Position numbers and translations under genes: made by a program. A stretch of DNA of 12,242 nucleotides from an uncultured Ruminococcus sp. (GTDB lineage: Bacteria; Bacillota; Clostridia; Oscillospirales; CAG-272), in NCBI GenBank assembly GCA_902765885.1, contig CACXBN010000006.1, positions 1 to 12,242 of the forward strand. Direction: 5' to 3'. The notes beneath the pieces were generated by a model that was not told the DNA's origin, did no database searches, and worked only from the letters and a program-made list of their open reading frames with translations. Position 1 is the first letter of the stretch. Each line of letters begins with the position of its first letter. Below, in pieces: positions 1 through 5,065 of the stretch.

Positions 1-216
1 CCCGCATTTAACCTCGTTCACCCCGGGACTTATGGGAATCTCATCCGGCGGCCGATGGTTTTCGGCTCCATAGGTTCCAGCCTCCCCGCCGTTCTCGCCG
101 GGCCGTCCTTCGACGGAAGTATCATGATCCCCTCTGCGTTTCATGGCCCTGCCGGATCCCGTCCGGCATTTCAGGAATTGCTTGGTCGCTCGTTCAAAAC
201 GAAGTCGTGGCGGCAT
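1..216 (-). other. GC-rich open frame running off the left edge, coding status unsure
   Basis: Seen: on the minus strand an ATG at 216 opens a frame that stays open for 72 codons to the window edge (begins MPPRLRFERATKQF, later AMKRRGDHDTSVEGRP). The stretch is clearly more GC-rich than the genes further right. I see no convincing ribosome binding site before the ATG and recognise no protein family. The composition (many R, G, P, E) fits either a real mobile-element protein or translation of a structured RNA such as the 5' part of a group II intron. I cannot decide between these. It lies downstream of the sigma-like gene on the same strand, so it probably belongs to the same element. Confidence 0.25.
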
Positions 217-337
217 TCCATACGGCTGACGCTTTCACATCCGCAAAGGGAACGTACCTGATGAATGTGTATTCAGTTTTCAGGGTCCTGTGAAGGGCCT
301 GAAATTTACCCTTACATAGGTAGGCCACGGGAGAGGG
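217..337. other. Noncoding stretch with an imperfect hairpin
   Basis: These 121 bp separate the sigma-like gene from the left-edge open frame. They hold an inverted repeat, TTTCAGG (278-284) against CCTGAAA (298-304), with partial further pairing inside the 13-nt loop. No U-tract follows on either strand, so it is not a classical terminator. It may be an RNA processing or attenuation structure of the mobile element. No promoter could be called. Confidence 0.3.
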
Positions 338-778
338 TCAAAACGCGATTTTTTCCAAAAAATCTTTATATTTTTTTCGAAGCGACCGGATAATCTCCTG
401 AGTTCGCCTTATAGATCGACCGACCATCAGGGCGATTTCCCGGATGCTCAGTTCTTCGATAAAAGCTTTTTGTGCAATAAAGGCGTCTCTGGCGTTTAAC
501 GTCTGGCAGAACCCGGTCCAGGTGACCAGTGCTTCCAGCTCGTCCAGCCCGTCAGTTTTTGAAATCAGAACTCTTCCGTTTGGGTCTCTCTTATCTATAG
601 AGCAATGGCGTCGGGTTTCCGAATGGTCGTTGCGTTCTTCTTCGCGATCCATTTCCTGAAGCAGCGCGATCCATTTCTTTGACAGGCCTTCACATTCATC
701 GGTCCCGACACCCCTTGCGGAGAGTGTGACGGTGTCGCCGTTCGCGAATACGTAGGTGTACTCAAGTTTTTCCTTCAT
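338..778 (-). CDS. ICE-type sigma-70-like helix-turn-helix protein
   Basis: Encodes 146 residues. Residues 109-136 (ELSIREIALMVGRS then RRTQEIIRSL) form a helix-turn-helix like sigma-70 region 4. The N-terminal half carries a segment with ETRRHCS at 54-60, preceded by an acidic stretch (MDREEERND). That layout is known to me from sigma-like proteins of Tn916/Tn1549-type conjugative transposons, which probably control element genes. There is no region 2, so it is not a full sigma factor. The ATG at 778 has AGGAGG six bases upstream, and a 9-bp hairpin sits just before that site. The gene appears without the usual relaxase or integrase neighbours inside this window, so it is either the edge of an element extending left or a remnant. 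Family assignment is fairly sure; the function is inferred. Confidence 0.7.
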   Translation of the reverse strand: MKEKLEYTYVFANGDTVTLSARGVGTDECEGLSKKWIALLQEMDREEERNDHSETRRHCSIDKRDPNGRVLISKTDGLDELEALVTWTGFCQTLNARDAFIAQKAFIEELSIREIALMVGRSIRRTQEIIRSLRKKYKDFLEKIAF

Positions 779-790
779 CTCATTCCTCCT

Positions 791-823
791 GGATTTCTGT
801 GCTGTTGCCGGTTTCAGAAATCC
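791..823 (-). promoter_or_regulatory. 5'-leader hairpin abutting the sigma-like gene's RBS
   Basis: GGATTTCTG (791-799) and CAGAAATCC (815-823) are perfect 9-bp arms with a 15-nt loop. In the minus-strand transcript the stem ends directly at the AGGAGG of the sigma-like gene. It could modulate translation start or stabilise the mRNA 5' end. The structure is seen; the role is inferred. Confidence 0.4.
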
Positions 824-970
824 AAAGTTACGGATAGTGGTCGCTGCCGGGCCTTCTCATTCTCATAAGCTGTCCCTCATCCCCGGCGGTATGGACAAGG
901 GTGCTGATGGAGAGCTAATTCAGCCTGCAGCCTGAAAAAGTGCGCAGCGAAGGAAGGCTCCTGATCGCCG

Positions 971-993
971 TTTCAAGAGGAATTCTCTTGAAA
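971..993. repeat. 23-bp near-palindrome (9-bp arms, 5-bp centre)
   Basis: TTTCAAGAG (971-979) and CTCTTGAAA (985-993) are perfect inverted arms around GAATT. The size and dyad symmetry suit a dimeric DNA-binding protein, or a small stem-loop in RNA. No adjacent promoter could be assigned, so this is only a candidate operator. Confidence 0.4.
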
Positions 994-1099
994 GACAGCC
1001 ATATCAGCATCCTTGCTCTGTTGCGCACCAGGGCCGGTTATGTATTTGTTTGGGGAAATGTGTGGTCAGTTCCCTGTGACAGTTATGATTCTAGAGAAG

Positions 1100-1220
1100 T
1101 TTTCATCCGCGGCGATCCGCACTGCATCCGTTTTGATCCGTTTTGATCCGCGGCGATCCGTTTTCATCCGCCTTCATCCGTTTTCATCCGCGACGATCCG
1201 TTTTCATCCGTTTTGATCCG
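1100..1220. repeat. Tandem array of twelve 10-bp repeats
   Basis: Twelve units of 10 bp (one of 11 bp) follow each other, all ending in ATCCG. There are two main versions: TTTT(C/G)ATCCG (seven units) and CG(G/A)CGATCCG (three units), with two variants, CCTTCATCCG and CACTGCATCCG. The TTTT and CG types are interspersed rather than grouped. The 10-bp period is close to one DNA helical turn, so identical faces would be presented along the array. It lies in noncoding DNA. It could be a protein-binding or origin-like array, a slippage-grown minisatellite, or part of a mobile-element end. The units are contiguous, so this is not a CRISPR. Confidence 0.85.
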
Positions 1221-1249
1221 CTTCGCAGTGGTGCAGTAGTAAAGCGTTT

Positions 1250-1297
1250 GGAGCATATAAAAGCAGATCGCTTGTAGATTCTGCTTTTATATGTTCC
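1250..1297. repeat. Strong 18-bp inverted repeat with 12-nt loop
   Basis: The arms 1250-1267 (GGAGCATATAAAAGCAGA) and 1280-1297 pair over 18 positions, with a single G-T pair and no mismatch. The loop is 1268-1279. It starts 30 bp after the decamer array. A few T residues follow the right arm on the plus strand but no clean U-tract. It may be a terminator relic, a cruciform-forming element end or a small MITE-like element. Confidence 0.5.
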
Positions 1298-1348
1298 CTT
1301 TGCTTATAATGTCGTATAAAGTTGCAGGACGGTTGAATGATAAAGTAG

Positions 1349-1520
1349 AATGAAATTACCGGATCTTTATTAACGTCGCTAAGAAAAGATAGCGGGCTTA
1401 CATTTTATGGATGTAAAAAGCCGGGCGGTATTGAAATTCCAAAAACAATTAGAATAATCGGTAGAGAAGTGTTTTCGTATAAGAGAAGCATTTAAATGTT
1501 CCGGTAATTTGGGAAAGCGA
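1349..1520 (+). pseudogene. Frame-broken leucine-rich-repeat (BspA-type) fragment
   Basis: After a TAG at 1346-1348 the plus strand reads, in one frame to a TAA at 1493, a segment containing GGIEIPKTIRIIGREVF. This fits the LRR_5/BspA-like repeat pattern (I-x-IP-x-x-V-x-x-IG-x-x-AF). In a different frame, 1485-1520 gives EAFKCSGNLGKR, which resembles the continuation of the same repeat type (AF-x-x-C-x-x-L). Two repeat pieces in different frames, no start codon and no other repeats point to a decayed remnant of a cell-surface LRR protein. The match rests on pattern recognition over about 40 residues. Confidence 0.35.
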
Positions 1521-1623
1521 CATGTCGCACGGACTTAAAGTATTTGCGGAAAGCGGCATATTAGCAAATAAAACATTTGATGAGTTCCTTGCAGAAGCTC
1601 ATGAGCATAAAGCAATGGAATGA
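1483..1623 (+). pseudogene. C-terminal fragment of an unrecognised protein
   Basis: A frame opening after a TAA at 1480-1482 encodes about 46 residues and stops at 1623. Its latter part (from an ATG at 1522: MSHGLKVFAESGILANKTFD) has normal protein-like composition, with an amphipathic, acidic end rich in A and E. There is no ribosome binding site before 1522 and the frame overlaps the LRR-like remnant, so it looks like the tail of a truncated gene fused next to another remnant. The family is unknown to me. It could also be a very small real gene, but nothing supports that. Confidence 0.3.
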
Positions 1624-1655
1624 TATCCATGGCGTTTGACTTTGTGATTCTCTCT

Positions 1656-2180
1656 TTAGACGGCATCGTACAGATCTCCTTCGAAGATGTTATACCTCAA
1701 AAACTCATCGATGCACTTTTCTCTGGAAGTACCAATAAACGCGGAGTCGCCGACGTAATAAGGCTGCTCCAGTTTTATATTCCGAATATCGTTGAACTTA
1801 TCACACAGAGGAATATCGTTCTTTTTGCTGAGATAATCAACCGTCGCAACCAGATATAAAGCTTTCAGATAGTCCTCGTGGCGCATATATGTAGATACTT
1901 CATCGCCTTCTACCGTTTGAAGGATCAGATCCAGCTCGTTTTGCTTGATTCGATGATGTAAGTTGTTGCGAAATGTCTGAAAGTCTTCTTTCTCATAAAC
2001 GATCTCATCCGGACGATATCCGAGATATCTGGCTAATTTGGCAACCGTTTGATAAGAACAGTCCCCGATATCGATCTGGCCTTTTATGATCGGATAAAGG
2101 GTCGCATAGGGAATATCGCTCTGAACGGAACATGCGCGGATGTTTGTGTTTCTTTTTTTCAGTTCTTTTTCGAAATTCAC
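1656..2180 (-). CDS. HTH regulator, orphan antitoxin-like
   Basis: Encodes 174 residues from a GTG at 2180 with AAAGGGGG eight bases upstream. Residues about 12-56 form an XRE/Cro-like DNA-binding fold (CSVQSDIPYATLYPIIKG, then YQTVAKLARYLGYRPDEIVY). The C-terminal half (104-174: a YLKALYLVATVDYL helix, then NDIPLCDKFNDIRNIKLEQP) is a distinct domain that I associate, from memory, with regulators or antitoxins encoded beside small toxin genes in Clostridia. No toxin gene follows: downstream are only decayed fragments. Its promoter encloses a perfect 20-bp palindrome, which suggests autorepression. The DNA-binding role is likely; the antitoxin role is inference. Confidence 0.65.
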   Translation of the reverse strand: MNFEKELKKRNTNIRACSVQSDIPYATLYPIIKGQIDIGDCSYQTVAKLARYLGYRPDEIVYEKEDFQTFRNNLHHRIKQNELDLILQTVEGDEVSTYMRHEDYLKALYLVATVDYLSKKNDIPLCDKFNDIRNIKLEQPYYVGDSAFIGTSREKCIDEFLRYNIFEGDLYDAV

Positions 2181-2213
2181 AGAGCCAACCCCCTTTCTGA
2201 GATCTTTTTCTAT

Positions 2214-2242
2214 ATATTATCGGTTAACCGATAATTATTCAA
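2214..2242 (-). promoter_or_regulatory. Sigma-70-type promoter of the HTH gene
   Basis: On the minus strand TTGAAT (2242-2237) is followed after exactly 17 bp by TAATAT (2219-2214), a good match to the vegetative consensus. The implied start near 2207 gives a leader of roughly 27 nt that includes the ribosome binding site of the GTG-started gene. Confidence 0.65.
2216..2235. promoter_or_regulatory. Perfect 20-bp palindromic operator inside the promoter
   Basis: ATTATCGGTTAACCGATAAT is perfectly self-complementary. It fills the spacer between the -35 and -10 boxes and overlaps most of the -10 box. A dimer of the HTH protein encoded just downstream bound here would block RNA polymerase, so negative autoregulation is the simplest reading. 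The palindrome is seen; the binding partner is inferred from position. Confidence 0.6.
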
Positions 2243-2270
2243 ATTCTTTTTCAATAAGGGGGATGGTCTA

Positions 2271-2459
2271 TTAACAAAAGACACCTTTTATGACGAGGAA
2301 ATTCCAGTTACGAGTAGGGGCCTCTGAGTAGATCTTTGAGAGCCCCTGGATGTCCTCGGCAGTCTCGATGTCGTATTCCTGCAGGAGCTGCTGGACGATC
2401 TGACGCTTTCTTTCGGTCATCTGAACTTTATAGATGGGTTTCTTTTCTCTTCTTGCCAT
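2271..2459 (-). pseudogene. Remnant of an IS256/mutator-family transposase
   Basis: The first 38 residues (MARREKKPIYKV..., then LLQEYDIETAEDIQ) match the typical start of IS256-family transposases, where ETAEDIQ is normally followed by a catalytic protein of about 400 residues. Here the frame ends after 62 residues. The last part (LSKIYSEAPTRNWNF) resembles the C-terminal end of the same family, where an NW motif lies near the terminus. A large internal deletion that joined the two ends in frame would explain both. All DDE catalytic residues are missing, so it cannot transpose by itself. The ATG at 2459 keeps a proper AGGAGG eight bases upstream, masked by a hairpin. N-terminal match good, C-terminal match tentative. 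Confidence 0.6.
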
Positions 2460-2465
2460 AATAAA

Positions 2466-2499
2466 GGCCTCCTGTGATCAGTGTATATCACAGGAGACC
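2466..2499 (-). promoter_or_regulatory. RBS-sequestering hairpin of the IS256 remnant
   Basis: The arms 2466-2478 and 2487-2499 pair at 12 of 13 positions around an 8-nt loop. On the minus-strand transcript the 3' arm contains the AGGAGG of the transposase remnant (2473-2468). Readthrough RNA from outside would fold and hide the ribosome binding site. Masking of transposase translation in impinging transcripts is known for several IS elements. Here it is inferred from the structure. Confidence 0.6.
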
Positions 2500-2585
2500 T
2501 TGAAGGAATTCCTAGCTCCGTTTTTACAGAAAAACTTTCAAATTCTCGTGGTTTCCAGAGAAAACGTCATGACGGTCGGTATTCG

Positions 2586-3698
2586 TTAATAACGCACCGG
2601 ATCACCTTTAAAACCGAGTGCTTTGATTTCATCAAGCCAACATTGATATGGTTTAAGCTCCTCATTCCACCAATTCTCATGAGCAGGCGTCATTGTTACC
2701 ACAACATACATTCCGATTCTTACATCTGCATTTGTCATTGGCTCAAGGGTACTTAAATCTGTCAAACATATTCCGTCCGGTGCAGTTAAATATACTTTGC
2801 CTTCTTCATCCCGCAGCTGAAGGTTTTCGTTTTTGAAGTCAATCAGGTATTTTTTTCCATCTTCGCCCTTGACTACTGTGGTTCCGCAATCAAATCCGCC
2901 TACGATTCTCTGCTCGATTTTTTCAACTGTTCCACGACAGAATTCCCTTACTTCGGTCACCTTTTTTAATTCATCAACAATGTCCGAACTGCTTGCTATT
3001 GCTGAGAAATAGGCCTTTCCGATTTCTTGTGCCTTTGAAATGCATCCCGGCACAAGTGCTTTTTTCATGTCCTCTTTATTTACGCCCCACGTAGAAAAAC
3101 CGATTCTCATGTCGTAAAGCTGACACATTTGACGGGCAATTTGTTCTCCAGACTTGTCATTAATGGGATATACTGCGAGTTCATCACCTTGCCATGATCC
3201 CAGCCCCATCGGTGTCGGCGGGTATCCAAAATATGTGGTCAGGGTTGTATTCAGTTCAGGGCAGGCACGGCCGTTATTGTCACTATCGACAATTGAAATT
3301 CTTTTATCGGGATCTTTGTCGGACATGATCGCTACCTGAATTGGAACAAAAGTGTTATGTCCGCCCATTTCTCCAGAGGTTAAGTATTTCACCTCCCGGT
3401 TTTTTTCACTTTTAAAAGCTTTCTGAAATGCTTTAAAAGCATACACGCCATCTGGGCCAAACATAGGTTTACTCGGATCCAGCATTGCTACGGGTGAACC
3501 TAACGCACATACGGTGGCTGCATATTCATCATCCGCAATTTCGTCAACGTCAAACAGATTCACTTCAAGGCTGTATCCCAATTCTTTTGTCATTTCGAGC
3601 ATCTGCAAACCTAGTTTCATTGATCCACCGCCACCGGAACCAAGGAATGTTGCTCCGTATAATATCTGTCGTATATCTTTTTCATATAGTTTTCTCAC
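2586..3698 (-). CDS. DUF917 / S-methyl-thiohydantoin desulfurase-like protein (copy 1)
   Basis: Encodes 370 residues, full length for DUF917 proteins. Marks seen: a glycine-rich GSGGGGS at 20-26, DSDNNGRACP at 138-147, GFDCGTTVVKG at 268-278 and KNENL at 289-293. Members occur beside hydantoinase/oxoprolinase-type genes, and the family is now named after S-methyl-thiohydantoin desulfurase activity; the substrate here is unknown. No signal peptide or membrane segment, so cytosolic. The start is GTG at 3698, set by AAGGAGG six bases upstream. It is the last gene of the cassette, 134 bp after copy 2, with a GC-rich hairpin in the gap that may lower or uncouple its expression. It differs strongly from copy 2, so this is an old duplication or two distinct subfamilies. 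Confidence 0.85.
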   Translation of the reverse strand: MRKLYEKDIRQILYGATFLGSGGGGSMKLGLQMLEMTKELGYSLEVNLFDVDEIADDEYAATVCALGSPVAMLDPSKPMFGPDGVYAFKAFQKAFKSEKNREVKYLTSGEMGGHNTFVPIQVAIMSDKDPDKRISIVDSDNNGRACPELNTTLTTYFGYPPTPMGLGSWQGDELAVYPINDKSGEQIARQMCQLYDMRIGFSTWGVNKEDMKKALVPGCISKAQEIGKAYFSAIASSSDIVDELKKVTEVREFCRGTVEKIEQRIVGGFDCGTTVVKGEDGKKYLIDFKNENLQLRDEEGKVYLTAPDGICLTDLSTLEPMTNADVRIGMYVVVTMTPAHENWWNEELKPYQCWLDEIKALGFKGDPVRY

Positions 3699-3725
3699 AC
3701 CGCACCTCCTTGAAAAATCATCTTC

Positions 3726-3752
3726 CCCCGGCAGCTAATGTAACTGCCGGGG
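3726..3752 (-). terminator. GC-rich hairpin between the two DUF917 genes
   Basis: CCCCGGCAG (3726-3734) and CTGCCGGGG (3744-3752) are perfect 9-bp arms around a 9-nt loop. On the minus strand the stem is followed, eight bases later, by TTTTT just before the ribosome binding site of copy 1. The delayed U-run makes it a weak terminator. Partial termination, or a barrier protecting the upstream mRNA from exonucleases, would give unequal expression of the two copies. Confidence 0.5.
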
Positions 3753-3832
3753 ATCAGACTTTTGAACAAATTAAATTCTATTGATTCGTTCTACATTGAT
3801 GTGAAGAGGGATTCTATAGAAAAACCACAACC

Positions 3833-4996
3833 TTATTCTTGAACCGCCACTTGATCAAATCCGATATGACCGCCGGTATAGCCGATGTTGTCCATGCATT
3901 CTGCCCATACATCCCACCACTTGGTTCCGTTGATAAACCACTTGGGATCCACGCGGATGACGCCTACGGCAATCTTCATGCCGACTTTAGCGTCAGCGTT
4001 TGAAAGCGGCATACGGGGACATGCATTCGGATCTCCGTTCGAATCAATGCAGTACATCGTAATCAGATCGGGAACCGTCATCATATCAACAAGTCCGTCA
4101 CCGTCCTTTTTTTGCAACAAGAGATTTTCATTCTGATAACGGATATAGTAGGTTTCTCCGGTCTTGTCGCTTTTCACAACCAACGTACCGAAGTCAAACC
4201 CATTGCGGATCTCGGTGATAATGTCCTGAATCGTCCCCTTACAGATGACTTTTGCATCGATGATGCCGTTTCGTGTCAATTCCTCGAACATTTCAGAATC
4301 AGCCGCATTTGAAGTCCGCAGGAACTTTCCGATTTCTTGGGTGAGAGTCATCGTGCCGCAGCAAAGCTTTTCCTTCATCATTTTCTTATCGACAGGCCAA
4401 CCATAGATGCCGACCATGTTACCGAACATTCCGGCAATATCACGGCTGATGTGTTCGGCAAGGACTGCATCGCAAGAATCGGCAAGCTCAACTGCGATTC
4501 TGTCATTTTTACCGTTTGCCAGACCAAAAGGCGAACAGGGACAGTCGTTTACGTTGAGCAGTAAGGTCTGGATTGCAGGTACCGCGCGACCGGAACCGTC
4601 AACGTCAACCGCCGGCTTTCCTGATTGCAACGCAAGCAAGAAGGGAAAGAAGCTTGAGAACCCGCCAAGTTCTACGGCATAGTTATACTTGAGCTTGATC
4701 TGATTCTTAGTGCATAGCTCCTCAAGAACCTCAAAGGTATTGGAAGCGTATTGTGAAAAATCAACTTTTACAATTGCTGCCGGCGCACCCAGACCGGTAC
4801 CGGAGGCGGCAAACGCGTCCTCTTCCATTTCATCAACAGACAGCAATTCGACCTCCATAGGAATATCCGGATGATGTTTTTCAAAGGATTCCAGTAATTG
4901 AATGCCAGACCGGATAGAACCACCGCCGCCTCCGCCCAGTAGTGTAGATCCCCAGATGACATCCATCATTCCCTGTCTATCTACGATTCGACTCAT
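3833..4996 (-). CDS. DUF917 / S-methyl-thiohydantoin desulfurase-like protein (copy 2)
   Basis: Encodes 387 residues. It has the family marks at matching places: a GGGGGGS run at 21-27, DVDGSGRAVP at 131-140, GFDFGTLVVK at 266-275 and QNENLLL at 288-294. Compared with copy 1 it has an insertion near 308-330 (a CIDSNGDPNACP segment) and a different C-terminal tail. The start ATG at 4996 has GGGAGG six bases upstream. It follows the permease gene by 69 bp, so co-transcription is likely. Two family members side by side suggest a heteromeric enzyme or two successive steps or substrates. The family is sure; the reaction is inferred from the family name and from the racemase and permease next door. 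Confidence 0.85.
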   Translation of the reverse strand: MSRIVDRQGMMDVIWGSTLLGGGGGGSIRSGIQLLESFEKHHPDIPMEVELLSVDEMEEDAFAASGTGLGAPAAIVKVDFSQYASNTFEVLEELCTKNQIKLKYNYAVELGGFSSFFPFLLALQSGKPAVDVDGSGRAVPAIQTLLLNVNDCPCSPFGLANGKNDRIAVELADSCDAVLAEHISRDIAGMFGNMVGIYGWPVDKKMMKEKLCCGTMTLTQEIGKFLRTSNAADSEMFEELTRNGIIDAKVICKGTIQDIITEIRNGFDFGTLVVKSDKTGETYYIRYQNENLLLQKKDGDGLVDMMTVPDLITMYCIDSNGDPNACPRMPLSNADAKVGMKIAVGVIRVDPKWFINGTKWWDVWAECMDNIGYTGGHIGFDQVAVQE

Positions 4997-5065
4997 GATA
5001 ATCCTCCCTAGATTTATGGTTTAATAAAAGCTCATAATCTATTTTTCAAAGCCCGCACAGTACGA

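Larger units (their letters stand above)
779..1348. other. 570-bp stretch without a recognisable gene
   Basis: Neither strand shows a reading frame with a credible start, ribosome binding site and protein-like sequence. The short plus-strand frames around 940-1216 run through the decamer repeats and translate to low-complexity sequence. The stretch contains a hairpin at 791-823, a near-palindrome at 971-993, the decamer array at 1100-1220 and a strong inverted repeat at 1250-1297, each listed separately. It looks like intergenic or element-end DNA. Confidence 0.55.

Noticed and set aside
940..1216. Plus-strand short open frames over the decamer repeats
   Set aside because: They translate the repeats into low-complexity sequence and lack ribosome binding sites.
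1100..1220. CRISPR array
   Set aside because: Units are 10 bp and contiguous, with no unique spacers and no cas genes in the window.
2565..2574. CGTCATGACG palindrome as the cassette terminator
   Set aside because: The stem is too short once a loop is allowed, and only four T residues follow on the minus strand.
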